A DNA stretch of 64,000 nt, taken from the NCBI GenBank assembly GCA_034769895.1, contig CM068373.1, positions 202,720,134 to 202,784,133 on the forward strand, written 5' to 3'. The stretch comes from Magicicada septendecula. Taxonomy: Eukaryota; Arthropoda; Insecta; Hemiptera; Cicadidae. A model generated the notes under the pieces. That model searched no databases and was not told the DNA's origin. It worked only from the letters and a program-made list of their open reading frames with translations. A program made the translations under genes and the position numbers. Positions 10,922 through 23,403 of this stretch are shown one piece after another; the first letter of the stretch is position 1, and each line of letters begins with the position of its first letter.

Positions 10922-12476
10922 TTTGGCACGTTTTTTGTAGCTTGGTAATTTTTCGATTTATTGTTCGAGTTTTTATTGCCCTGGGAGTCGCTGTCTTTGG
11001 CAGTTGTATCAGCTTTGGCTAATTCGACCGTTTGAATCGCTCTAATTGGTGCCCCGTCGTTGCCCTTACCCTGCCCCTTTGGTCTACCAATATTTTGTTT
11101 ACCCTTGTACTCAAAGGTTTTATTTGGCTGTTTTGACGGTGTTTGGGGTGGAGTAGAACTGGTACTCGGTCTTTGATCCGTTTGCTGATGGTACTGTAGT
11201 CGCGTATTCTGCCCTTCATTATTTCGGCGAAAATCGGGATTATAACGCCACCCACCAAAATCAAAAACCGTCTCACTTTGGGACACTAGAATGAGGAGTT
11301 CGTCTACCGTGCGAATACCCTGCGTAAATACAGCAACTCTAATGTTATGATTAAAATGGTAGGCAAGCTTCGTGACTATGTCAATCTCCGCAAATGCTGG
11401 GGTTAAATGCTTCGCGCGTTCGACCTGCTGGATTATATAATTTTCGGCGGTAATACCCATTTTCTTATCAAATCTGCCATATTCCAGTTCATTGCGCAGA
11501 AGTCTTTGGGTATGCGAGTTCCAGTACCGGCTTTCAAATTTTTGTTTGAACTCCGCGTATGTGGACACTCTATCGCCTTCAATGTTATACCACTTACGCG
11601 CCGAATCACGCATCGCGTTAACCACCCACTGTATTTTGTCTTGATCTTCTAGTCGGGAACCTACTCTACCCATTTCACTCTCACACGCTAATAAAATTCA
11701 ATGGGGTTTTCGTTATTTTCCCCCGTAAAATACACGCGATTTTTCTCGTCGACAGGACCTTGTACCAAAATATTAGGAGCAGATCTCCTCCGTACCTCCT
11801 GTCGTACTTTCAAAATCTCGTCGTTTAACGTTTGTAAGACACTCTCTTTATTAGAGTCAATGTTAGATCGCGTCTCTACAATTGAAGCGTCTAATTTATC
11901 TACTCGTCGTTGCGTTTCGGTCACGTCCGCGTGAATCTTTACCTCTAGGGATTCCATTTTTTTTGAAACCTCTTGGGTTTGCTTTTCGCAGCGGCTTATG
12001 TGGTCCTTGAACCGGCCCTCCATACGTGTTACTTGTTCAATAAACGATTTTTGCATAGTGGTCTCAAAAACCTTAAACCGTTCATTGATTTTAGTATCGA
12101 CCGTATTTACTCTTTCGCCGATCTCAGCGACTTTCTCCGTTAATTGTTTATTACTCTCACCGATTTCTACGACTTAAGCGGTCAACTCGTTTACGCTTTC
12201 GTCTATTTTCGCAGTTAATTCTTTACTACTTTCTTTATTGCTTTGCTTAATCTCGGCGTTTATGTCAGCGTTACTGCGTTCTAATGCTTCGGTTAGACTA
12301 ACTCTTTGTGTTTCGATATTAGATTTTAATTCTGCGATATTTAGCTCAGCTTTGGCTGCACTCTGTTCAAATTTCGCGTCTATTTTCTCAAATCTCGAGT
12401 TCATATTAGCGGTCAAATCCGCACTCATTTTCTCGTTCATTTGCTGTATTTGTTTAAGTATTTTATCCATATCCAT
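10894..12476 (-). pseudogene. gag: gag of unit 1, interrupted
   Basis: It carries the same two lesions as unit 0: a TAA at codon 101 (12174-12176) and a one-base loss near codon 260 (about 11693-11696). Pieces are open at 10894-11673, 11688-12056 and 12174-12476. The paired pol is intact, so this unit could supply Pol only if it were read without full Gag. Confidence 0.92.
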
Positions 12477-12868
12477 TTTAAATACACAACAATTTCAAAT
12501 ATAAAACAATTTAAAATACACAGAACAGTTTCAAATACACACAATAATTTCACTGTTGTACGAACACCAGTCACAAAACTCTTTGGGGATTGTTCAGTTG
12601 GACGCCAGCTGTTTTATAAAGTAAAACAGCAAAGTTTGTTTTAACGTGTGTAAATTAAATTTAAATTGATTTTAATTAATTTTCTCGAGCCCCACGAGAT
12701 TGGAGCGCCATTTATAACTTTATTACAAATGTGGCGTTTCAATCTCGTTGTGATTTAATTAATTTAATTCAATCGCGCCCCACGTTCCGGGCAAGCCATT
12801 TATAACTCTTGTTCGGAACGTGAATTCAATTTGATGTACGTTTGCCGGGCCCCACGTTGGCCGACATT
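12477..12868 (-). other. Leader of unit 1 with three tRNA-Lys-like motifs
   Basis: The layout is that of unit 7. The best primer-site match is at 12850-12866, immediately beside LTR 2. No gene is seen. Confidence 0.72.
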
Positions 12869-14896
12869 TATAACTCTACTTCTATGCGTTATTGTTATGT
12901 CGTGTTGTGTGTGAGTACCTACCTGCTGTCTGATCTTGCAGATTCTTCCGACTAGGGCGTGTGGATTTTGGATTTGAAGTTCGCAAGCTAGTAATCTCAA
13001 ATTTATTACAACAACACACAAAATAGGTTACTTTAAAGGGGTAGAGTTTTGTGAGACTGGTAGGCTTTATCGTACAACAATAAAACACTGTTATATGGGG
13101 TAATAAAACGTTGTTTATTACTCCAACAACACACAAGAATAGAATGGTTATTATATTATGAATTTCTTACAGTCTAAACAATGAATCAATGTTTTTCGAT
13201 TGGTCAATAGTCGAAAGAAATTGAACTCGTTCTTTGGCGAGTGAATTGCAATTTAAATTTTAATTTATTAATTTATTTGAATTTAATTAAATTTATTTAA
13301 TTAAATTGAATCTAAATGTTCATGAAACAAAATATAAAACTCTGAAATTAATTAGAATAATTAATTAAAATAAATTAGACGTGACAGTCTAGTTCACGTT
13401 ATTTCATTTCTAGTGATTCTACTTCTGATATACTGCAGTATGATCTAAGATTAGATTGTCAGTTAAGATTTGTATAGCGCTTTTATACTACTTCTATTTC
13501 TTAACTATAACTTAATAATGACTTAAACTGCTATACAGATTATCACAACGAATTTACTTTTTAATTACTAGAGTCTTTGCTTTTTGTTTGGTACCTGAAT
13601 TATTTGAATTACAATGTTTTAATTGAAAAATAGAAAATTTGATCTGAAAAATAAATAAGTGGATTTTGCTTTCCTGTTACTGAAGAGGATGTCGTCCCGA
13701 TTTGTCCCTCGTCGATTCGAGTCCTTGGTTAGAGAAAGTAATCTGCTTAGAACTGCTGGATTCGGTCGTGGAGTTCAAAATTCGGCAACACTCTGCTTCC
13801 TTGCTGTTTGTGAATATTTTAACGTCTGCTGCTGTCCGCTGGAACTGCTTCCTGTCCCTCGTCGATTCGCACGTTGCACGTCAGCGTGTGTGTGTGTGTG
13901 TGCTTCGTTCGGGTGGTCGCTCTGCTCGTCAGCTGTTCACCAATGATTTAGACGGCCTCTCTGCTGTATTCTTGAAGTCTGGTCTTGAAGTCTGGTGGAT
14001 CTCTTGCGCTCTTGCGTGCTTATGACTAACTGGTAGTACACAATAAGCTTGGTTGATGTACTGAAGAGTATCTCGCCTTTATGCAACAATTACGAGCTAT
14101 ACAGATGATCTGTACTTAGTGTGTTCGTAATTGCGTGTGTGTTGACCACGTAGAGTCTTCTTGTTGATCTTCACCACTTTGGTTACTAGACGATCGAAGG
14201 ACTACGTCTTAACTTCGTGAGTACTGGCAAAAGAGTGATCTTTCAGCCCATAAACACCTCGCTGGCCGGGGCTCGCGTCAAGTGATTTCATTGGCTGACA
14301 CACTCTCCCTACTACATAAAATTTGAATTCCCTTGGTCCGTGAGAATGAAGTTAGGTTCCCACAGACGGAGAATTGATATTATTTCTAATATTACTATCA
14401 GCGGAACTAATTTTGTCGCTCCGGATTTCCTGTGCTTATTTAATTTTCCAATAACTCGGTTGCAAACCAAGTTGTGTGAAATCTAAAATATACAATCGGT
14501 CAGAAATTATTATCTTTATAACATACTAAAATCTCATTACTGTAACTCTATTTTTAAAGAAGTTATTCAATTATATTTAATTAACTCTTTCATTTGTTAA
14601 TTATATCGCGTAAAATTTGCACATGCCATTATTAATATTTCGGTAAACATTTTGGCTATGTTGGATTTCGCCTTTATTTATTAGTTTCCAAGATATTAAT
14701 GATTAACAGTTTGGGTGTGGTCGCTTCCTTGTACAGCGAACTGATTACATAATGACCACGTGTGCGTTGCTTTACAAAGCATTATTTTCAACGCTCTACA
14801 TTCAAATGGAGTTTTGACTGTTATATTTTATTTAAATATGCTTTCAGTATGCGGTAAACATATAACCCCAAATAGTTAATATTTGGTGCTGTTATA
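12869..14896 (-). repeat. LTR 2 (shared by units 1 and 2)
   Basis: It is 2028 bp and ends TATAAC/GTTATA. It differs from LTR 1 by a G-to-T change in the GGGGGAGAG motif (GGGGTAGAG near 13038), which it shares only with LTR 3. It is otherwise the same by eye. Confidence 0.85.
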
Positions 14897-15500
14897 TATT
14901 CCCACACCCGCTTAAAAAAAAAATGAATGTAATAATTACAGTTATTTTTTTTTTCTTAATCATTACACACATATTCTGTAATCACTATACTTATTATCTA
15001 TACATTGTACTACTTATTCAAAAGAAAAACATACATGTGTGTTAATGTTATTTCATTACATACAACTTAATTCTACATACACTTATTAACAATATTACAT
15101 TTGCAATCATTTGTGTATTAATGTTTTTAGAACGGCTGATATCTTTGTTTGTAAACAGTGGCGCGTGTGCAAAGGAATTTGCTGACAGTTTATTTACAAC
15201 CGTTATCGCCCGCCGCTGGCTAATTGCTTGACCTACTTTCAAATGTCGGTCAGGTAGTTATCGCGTGACGTAACCATTTCCTGCTGTGTGTTCGTTCGGT
15301 TCTACACGCCCGCTGTTTATCGCGATAGAAAAGCATTATTATTACTACACAAGCTATCTACAATTATTATTAATAATATTATGCATCACAAGTTATTTAT
15401 TTTAATTTTAATTATTATAATACAATTACTATTAACTCTAAATACTATTTATTTTTTTAAAGTCTTATTATTTCGTCGCGACGCGCTTTGGAATGCCATG
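14897..15500 (-). other. 3' non-coding region of unit 2 with polypurine tract
   Basis: The polypurine tract is at 14897-14913, followed on the plus strand by the A-tract and T-tract. There is no env. The sequence matches unit 1. Confidence 0.72.
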
Positions 15501-18500
15501 CTACTCAAAGTATTTTCTCAAAGAGCTCGCATGGTATTTACCGATCGTTTTCGTTCGGTCGAGCGTCGTAACGATAAACGTGTGAGGCGCGAGTTGTTGA
15601 GCCAACAGATAGGGACCATTATATAAACGAAAAAACTTTGCGGCCACATTTATGTCTCTTCGGCCTACAGGATTCGCCTTGAGCAGTACTTTCTCACCTA
15701 CTACAAAGTTCGTTAGTTTATGAGTAGTATTGAACTTGTCCGCCCTTTTTCGCCCTTTTTCAACTATTCTTTCCCTCACAAGTTGATTTTTACATTGCAC
15801 CGGCAGAGGTAGATTATAAGTCTTTGGCCTACTTAAATAATTATTCCAAAACCTCTCTGGCGTGGTTCCAGAGTCTAATTCTGCTGGTGTGTATTCCGTG
15901 GTATCGTGATAACTCTCATTTATTGCCTTTTCGAAGAATGGTAAGAACTCGGGCCATTTACTTTGTTCCTTATAGCAATAGATACGGAACATTTTACCGA
16001 TTTCCCGATTCACCCTTTCGGCAAGGTTTCCCTGTGGTCGTCGTATCGAGGTTAGGACTGCTTTGATACCGTTACATTCCAGGGTGGCTGCCCAGTGTTT
16101 GTTTTGGAACTGCTGTCCCTGGTCACTAAGTACGTTCCTTATTGGTCCATGTTGTGGGATATACTTATTAAGTATAATATTTAAAACGGACTTTGTGGTG
16201 GGCCTAGGGATCGCATAAAGGCTAACTTTTTTAGTAAACACATCGACGCAAACTACCATGTGTTTTAGATTTCTGGTCGCCTTGGGTAATGGTCCCAGAA
16301 AGTCGATGGCGATCATCTGTCCCTTACCTTCCGTTATCACATTGGCCATGGGAACGTAAGTGTGCAAGTTTGGTACTTTCGCTGTTTGACATGGATAACA
16401 TGTTTTTAACAATTTCTTAACCCTACGGTACATGTTTGTAATTGTAAAATCCTCCTGCAATATTTTGACACATTTTACAGGAGATGCGTGCGCCATTTTT
16501 ATATGTAAAGATTGTGTTATACACGCAAGCATCGCTGGAGACAATACCACTTTCCATTCGCCCTGTAACAATTTATACAATATATTGTCTTGTATAAGAT
16601 AGTGAGGATTTGGGTGAGCTGCTAACATTAGCTTTTTAGCAAGGAGTGCGATGTTATCGTCCTGCTCGCGTCCTAAGTTCTGTAGCATATTAGTAGCTTC
16701 AGGCGCGACCGTGTATTGCATATTTAACACTCTCAACTCGTCAGCTGCTTCATATACCTCCTCCTTTTCTACGGGCGGATATCTACTTAGAGTGTCTGCG
16801 GTGGTATTCTCTGATCCTTTGCAATATTTAATAGTGAATGAGTACTCCTGAATAGCTAACACCCATCGTGTTAGTCGGGAATTTGCTAATCGACATTTTA
16901 ATATAAACGATAACGCCTGATTATCAGTGTGGATCTCGAAATGGGTACCGTATAGGTAGTGTCTGAATTTTCTGAGTGCGTTTATTATGGCGAGTATTTC
17001 TTTCTCAGAAGTACAATAGTGCAACTCAGCGCCTTTGAGCGTTCTATTGGCGTATGGTACAACATGAAGACTACCTTGTTCGTCTTCTTGGTGCAACACG
17101 GCGCCGATAGCGTACTCGCTAGCGTCAGTGTACATTACGTACTTCCTACCCTGCTGTGGATGGAACAATTGTAAATTAGATTGGAACAGGCCCTTAACCC
17201 TCTCAAACGCATCGTTCTGTTCAGAACCCCATTTCCACTTTATATTTTTGCGTACCAGCTGTAGCAAGGGGACTGTATATTCGGCGTATTTGCTGGTGAA
17301 TTTCCTGTAGTATCCCGTGAGTCCAAGGAATGCTCGCAGTGCTTTGAGGTTCTTGGGCACCGGGAACTCCACAATACTCCGGAGCTTTTCTGGGTCCGTA
17401 CTGATACCTGTAGCTGAGATTATATGTCCCAGGAACTTCATTTGAGACTTTACAAACTCGCACTTGTGTAGTTTGAGCTTGATGTTGGCTAACCTCAGCT
17501 TCTGGAAGACGCTCCGCAGATGCTCGAAGTGTTCCTCCAACGTGCGGGATATGACGAGGATGTCATCAACGAATATTACAGTGTATGGGTCTACCTCAGG
17601 TCCTAGAACTCTCTCGAGGCATCTTACAATCGCAGCGAGACTCGTGCTAAGGCCAAAAGGTACCACCTTGTGCTGATAGCATTTGTTATTGAATATAAAT
17701 GCTGTATACTTACGATCTTGCTCACACAGCGGGACCTGCCAGAAGCTTGCTGTTAGATCTAACTTCGTGAGGTACCTGGCTCCTTCACATTTAATGAAGA
17801 GATCCTCCGCTGTCGGTGCGCAGTCAAACTCTTTCTCTACCAGACTGTTTAAGTTCCTCATATCCAGGCAGAGTCGGATTTCTCCAGTCTTCTTGCGGAC
17901 GACCAGCAGTGGGTTGAGGAAGCTGCTATTAGATCTTTCAATAATATCTTCCTCCAACATCCGCTGTATCTCCTGCTGGACCTCGGCCTGGTATTTTATA
18001 GGGACCTGGTAAATTCTCCTTATGAACTTCTCCGGCTCTGTGAGGTGGATTCTGTGTTCATACACTGACGAGATTGAGTGCTCTTCACTGAAGATATCGC
18101 TGAATTCTTCTTGCAGCGACGACAATCTCCGTTCAGTTCGGGAATCTAAGGTTGTCTCTCCCTCTTCACATTCTTTATAATGAATTACTTGTTTTGGTGG
18201 CCGTGTGATTTTAATTGGGTCACCATGGTTTTGTGTGTGTGTATGTGTGTTCAATTTAAAAGTGTAACTAACATTGTCAATGGTACATTTTAATAAGTGT
18301 TCACTGGTGTTAATTTCCGCACGTATTTGTTCTAATACATCTACCCCCAATAACATATCACATATTAAATTGTTTATACCCACTACACACACTTCAAATT
18401 GCACTTTGTCTAGCATGATAGTTAGATAGTATTGAGTGTCAATTTTTTCTTTTGTATCGGTAGCGGTTCGTATATAAAATTGATTGATTGGGAGTGATGG

Positions 18501-18824
18501 GGCCGTACGAAAATATTTTTTATTGGCACGCAGGAACCTTTCACTGACGCCGGAAACAACGCTACCGGTATCCAACAAAATTTGTGTGGGAACGCTATTG
18601 ACAAAGGCGTGTAACACCGGACACGCCGCACTCACGGGCCTTTGTTGCGTGGGACCGGATTCTAGTAACGGATCCCTGACGTCCGGTGGGAACACATTAT
18701 TAACGGGCACACAAGTTACATAATTAAAAGTACACATTTCACACAATATATAATCCTTATAATTAACATGCTTATATTTACAAAATTTTGCAGAATTTAT
18801 AGCGCGTCCTCGCTGGATGCGCAT
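15501..18824 (-). CDS. pol: Pol polyprotein of unit 2
   Basis: This is an intact 1107-codon copy with all catalytic residues listed for unit 1. It differs from unit 1 at residue 813 (Gln rather than Lys) and shares Val406 with it. It overlaps gag in the -1 frame, with the same slippery heptamer at 18833-18839. Confidence 0.96.
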   Translation of the reverse strand: MRIQRGRAINSAKFCKYKHVNYKDYILCEMCTFNYVTCVPVNNVFPPDVRDPLLESGPTQQRPVSAACPVLHAFVNSVPTQILLDTGSVVSGVSERFLRANKKYFRTAPSLPINQFYIRTATDTKEKIDTQYYLTIMLDKVQFEVCVVGINNLICDMLLGVDVLEQIRAEINTSEHLLKCTIDNVSYTFKLNTHTHTQNHGDPIKITRPPKQVIHYKECEEGETTLDSRTERRLSSLQEEFSDIFSEEHSISSVYEHRIHLTEPEKFIRRIYQVPIKYQAEVQQEIQRMLEEDIIERSNSSFLNPLLVVRKKTGEIRLCLDMRNLNSLVEKEFDCAPTAEDLFIKCEGARYLTKLDLTASFWQVPLCEQDRKYTAFIFNNKCYQHKVVPFGLSTSLAAIVRCLERVLGPEVDPYTVIFVDDILVISRTLEEHFEHLRSVFQKLRLANIKLKLHKCEFVKSQMKFLGHIISATGISTDPEKLRSIVEFPVPKNLKALRAFLGLTGYYRKFTSKYAEYTVPLLQLVRKNIKWKWGSEQNDAFERVKGLFQSNLQLFHPQQGRKYVMYTDASEYAIGAVLHQEDEQGSLHVVPYANRTLKGAELHYCTSEKEILAIINALRKFRHYLYGTHFEIHTDNQALSFILKCRLANSRLTRWVLAIQEYSFTIKYCKGSENTTADTLSRYPPVEKEEVYEAADELRVLNMQYTVAPEATNMLQNLGREQDDNIALLAKKLMLAAHPNPHYLIQDNILYKLLQGEWKVVLSPAMLACITQSLHIKMAHASPVKCVKILQEDFTITNMYRRVKKLLKTCYPCQTAKVPNLHTYVPMANVITEGKGQMIAIDFLGPLPKATRNLKHMVVCVDVFTKKVSLYAIPRPTTKSVLNIILNKYIPQHGPIRNVLSDQGQQFQNKHWAATLECNGIKAVLTSIRRPQGNLAERVNREIGKMFRIYCYKEQSKWPEFLPFFEKAINESYHDTTEYTPAELDSGTTPERFWNNYLSRPKTYNLPLPVQCKNQLVRERIVEKGRKRADKFNTTHKLTNFVVGEKVLLKANPVGRRDINVAAKFFRLYNGPYLLAQQLAPHTFIVTTLDRTKTIGKYHASSLRKYFE

Positions 18825-20379
18825 TTTGGCACGTTTTTTGTAGCTTGGTAATTTTTCGATTTATTGTTCGAGTTTTTATTGCCCTGGGAGTCGCTGTCTT
18901 TGGCAGTTGTATCAGCTTTGGCTAATTCGACCGTTTGAATCGCTCTAATTGGTGCCCCGTCGTTGCCCTTACCCTGCCCCTTTGGTCTACCAATATTTTG
19001 TTTACCCTTGTACTCAAAGGTTTTATTTGGCTGTTTTGACGGTGTTTGGGGTGGAGTAGAACTGGTACTCGGTCTTTGATCCGTTTGCTGATGGTACTGT
19101 AGTCGCGTATTCTGCCCTTCATTATTTCGGCGAAAATCGGGATTATAACGCCACCCACCAAAATCAAAAACCGTCTCACTTTGGGACACTAGAATGAGGA
19201 GTTCGTCTACCGTGCGAATACCCTGCGTAAATACAGCAACTCTAATGTTATGATTAAAATGGTAGGCAAGCTTCGTGACTATGTCAATCTCCGCAAATGC
19301 TGGGGTTAAATGCTTCGCGCGTTCGACCTGCTGGATTATATAATTTTCGGCGGTAATACCCATTTTCTTATCAAATCTGCCATATTCCAGTTCATTGCGC
19401 AGAAGTCTTTGGGTATGCGAGTTCCAGTACCGGCTTTCAAATTTTTGTTTGAACTCCGCGTATGTGGACACTCTATCGCCTTCAATGTTATACCACTTAC
19501 GCGCCGAATCACGCATCGCGTTAACCACCCACTGTATTTTGTCTTGATCTTCTAGTCGGGAACCTACTCTACCCATTTCACTCTCACACGCTAATAAAAT
19601 TCAATGGGGTTTTCGTTATTTTCCCCCGTAAAATACACGCGATTTTTCTCGTCGACAGGACCTTGTACCAAAATATTAGGAGCAGATCTCCTCCGTACCT
19701 CCTGTCGTACTTTCAAAATCTCGTCGTTTAACGTTTGTAAGACACTCTCTTTATTAGAGTCAATGTTAGATCGCGTCTCTACAATTGAAGCGTCTAATTT
19801 ATCTACTCGTCGTTGCGTTTCGGTCACGTCCGCGTGAATCTTTACCTCTAGGGATTCCATTTTTTTTGAAACCTCTTGGGTTTGCTTTTCGCAGCGGCTT
19901 ATGTGGTCCTTGAACCGGCCCTCCATACGTGTTACTTGTTCAATAAACGATTTTTGCATAGTGGTCTCAAAAACCTTAAACCGTTCATTGATTTTAGTAT
20001 CGACCGTATTTACTCTTTCGCCGATCTCAGCGACTTTCTCCGTTAATTGTTTATTACTCTCACCGATTTCTACGACTTAAGCGGTCAACTCGTTTACGCT
20101 TTCGTCTATTTTCGCAGTTAATTCTTTACTACTTTCTTTATTGCTTTGCTTAATCTCGGCGTTTATGTCAGCGTTACTGCGTTCTAATGCTTCGGTTAGA
20201 CTAACTCTTTGTGTTTCGATATTAGATTTTAATTCTGCGATATTTAGCTCAGCTTTGGCTGCACTCTGTTCAAATTTCGCGTCTATTTTCTCAAATCTCG
20301 AGTTCATATTAGCGGTCAAATCCGCACTCATTTTCTCGTTCATTTGCTGTATTTGTTTAAGTATTTTATCCATATCCAT
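18797..20379 (-). pseudogene. gag: gag of unit 2, interrupted
   Basis: A TAA at codon 101 (20077-20079) and the same homopolymer loss near codon 260 split it into 18797-19576, 19591-19959 and 20077-20379. The remaining sequence matches units 0 and 1. Confidence 0.92.
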
Positions 20380-20771
20380 TTTAAATACACAACAATTTCA
20401 AATATAAAACAATTTAAAATACACAGAACAGTTTCAAATACACACAATAATTTCACTGTTGTACGAACACCAGTCACAAAACTCTTTGGGGATTGTTCAG
20501 TTGGACGCCAGCTGTTTTATAAAGTAAAACAGCAAAGTTTGTTTTAACGTGTGTAAATTAAATTTAAATTGATTTTAATTAATTTTCTCGAGCCCCACGA
20601 GATTGGAGCGCCATTTATAACTTTATTACAAATGTGGCGTTTCAATCTCGTTGTGATTTAATTAATTTAATTCAATCGCGCCCCACGTTCCGGGCAAGCC
20701 ATTTATAACTCTTGTTCGGAACGTGAATTCAATTTGATGTACGTTTGCCGGGCCCCACGTTGGCCGACATT
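20380..20771 (-). other. Leader of unit 2 with three tRNA-Lys-like motifs
   Basis: The three motifs are arranged as in unit 7, with the primer-site match at 20753-20769. No gene is seen. Confidence 0.72.
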
Positions 20772-22799
20772 TATAACTCTACTTCTATGCGTTATTGTTA
20801 TGTCGTGTTGTGTGTGAGTACCTACCTGCTGTCTGATCTTGCAGATTCTTCCGACTAGGGCGTGTGGATTTTGGATTTGAAGTTCGCAAGCTAGTAATCT
20901 CAAATTTATTACAACAACACACAAAATAGGTTACTTTAAAGGGGTAGAGTTTTGTGAGACTGGTAGGCTTTATCGTACAACAATAAAACACTGTTATATG
21001 GGGTAATAAAACGTTGTTTATTACTCCAACAACACACAAGAATAGAATGGTTATTATATTATGAATTTCTTACAGTCTAAACAATGAATCAATGTTTTTC
21101 GATTGGTCAATAGTCGAAAGAAATTGAACTCGTTCTTTGGCGAGTGAATTGCAATTTAAATTTTAATTTATTAATTTATTTGAATTTAATTAAATTTATT
21201 TAATTAAATTGAATCTAAATGTTCATGAAACAAAATATAAAACTCTGAAATTAATTAGAATAATTAATTAAAATAAATTAGACGTGACAGTCTAGTTCAC
21301 GTTATTTCATTTCTAGTGATTCTACTTCTGATATACTGCAGTATGATCTAAGATTAGATTGTCAGTTAAGATTTGTATAGCGCTTTTATACTACTTCTAT
21401 TTCTTAACTATAACTTAATAATGACTTAAACTGCTATACAGATTATCACAACGAATTTACTTTTTAATTACTAGAGTCTTTGCTTTTTGTTTGGTACCTG
21501 AATTATTTGAATTACAATGTTTTAATTGAAAAATAGAAAATTTGATCTGAAAAATAAATAAGTGGATTTTGCTTTCCTGTTACTGAAGAGGATGTCGTCC
21601 CGATTTGTCCCTCGTCGATTCGAGTCCTTGGTTAGAGAAAGTAATCTGCTTAGAACTGCTGGATTCGGTCGTGGAGTTCAAAATTCGGCAACACTCTGCT
21701 TCCTTGCTGTTTGTGAATATTTTAACGTCTGCTGCTGTCCGCTGGAACTGCTTCCTGTCCCTCGTCGATTCGCACGTTGCACGTCAGCGTGTGTGTGTGT
21801 GTGTGCTTCGTTCGGGTGGTCGCTCTGCTCGTCAGCTGTTCACCAATGATTTAGACGGCCTCTCTGCTGTATTCTTGAAGTCTGGTCTTGAAGTCTGGTG
21901 GATCTCTTGCGCTCTTGCGTGCTTATGACTAACTGGTAGTACACAATAAGCTTGGTTGATGTACTGAAGAGTATCTCGCCTTTATGCAACAATTACGAGC
22001 TATACAGATGATCTGTACTTAGTGTGTTCGTAATTGCGTGTGTGTTGACCACGTAGAGTCTTCTTGTTGATCTTCACCACTTTGGTTACTAGACGATCGA
22101 AGGACTACGTCTTAACTTCGTGAGTACTGGCAAAAGAGTGATCTTTCAGCCCATAAACACCTCGCTGGCCGGGGCTCGCGTCAAGTGATTTCATTGGCTG
22201 ACACACTCTCCCTACTACATAAAATTTGAATTCCCTTGGTCCGTGAGAATGAAGTTAGGTTCCCACAGACGGAGAATTGATATTATTTCTAATATTACTA
22301 TCAGCGGAACTAATTTTGTCGCTCCGGATTTCCTGTGCTTATTTAATTTTCCAATAACTCGGTTGCAAACCAAGTTGTGTGAAATCTAAAATATACAATC
22401 GGTCAGAAATTATTATCTTTATAACATACTAAAATCTCATTACTGTAACTCTATTTTTAAAGAAGTTATTCAATTATATTTAATTAACTCTTTCATTTGT
22501 TAATTATATCGCGTAAAATTTGCACATGCCATTATTAATATTTCGGTAAACATTTTGGCTATGTTGGATTTCGCCTTTATTTATTAGTTTCCAAGATATT
22601 AATGATTAACAGTTTGGGTGTGGTCGCTTCCTTGTACAGCGAACTGATTACATAATGACCACGTGTGCGTTGCTTTACAAAGCATTATTTTCAACGCTCT
22701 ACATTCAAATGGAGTTTTGACTGTTATATTTTATTTAAATATGCTTTCAGTATGCGGTAAACATATAACCCCAAATAGTTAATATTTGGTGCTGTTATA
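20772..22799 (-). repeat. LTR 3 (shared by units 2 and 3)
   Basis: It is 2028 bp with TATAAC/GTTATA ends. It has the GGGGTAGAG variant (near 20941) seen only here and in LTR 2, which marks these two LTRs as recent duplicates or a conversion tract. Confidence 0.85.
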
Positions 22800-23403
22800 T
22801 ATTCCCACACCCGCTTAAAAAAAAAATGAATGTAATAATTACAGTTATTTTTTTTTTCTTAATCATTACACACATATTCTGTAATCACTATACTTATTAT
22901 CTATACATTGTACTACTTATTCAAAAGAAAAACATACATGTGTGTTAATGTTATTTCATTACATACAACTTAATTCTACATACACTTATTAACAATATTA
23001 CATTTGCAATCATTTGTGTATTAATGTTTTTAGAACGGCTGATATCTTTGTTTGTAAACAGTGGCGCGTGTGCAAAGGAATTTGCTGACAGTTTATTTAC
23101 AACCGTTATCGCCCGCCGCTGGCTAATTGCTTGACCTACTTTCAAATGTCGGTCAGGTAGTTATCGCGTGACGTAACCATTTCCTGCTGTGTGTTCGTTC
23201 GGTTCTACACGCCCGCTGTTTATCGCGATAGAAAAGCATTATTATTACTACACAAGCTATCTACAATTATTATTAATAATATTATGCATCACAAGTTATT
23301 TATTTTAATTTTAATTATTATAATACAATTACTATTAACTCTAAATACTATTTATTTTTTTAAAGTCTTATTATTTCGTCGCGACGCGCTTTGGAATGCC
23401 ATG
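22800..23403 (-). other. 3' non-coding region of unit 3 with polypurine tract
   Basis: The polypurine tract is at 22800-22816. No env or other gene is recognised. This is the last unit with CGCCGCTGG at its 64-codon frame; units 4 to 7 have CGCTGCTGG. Confidence 0.72.
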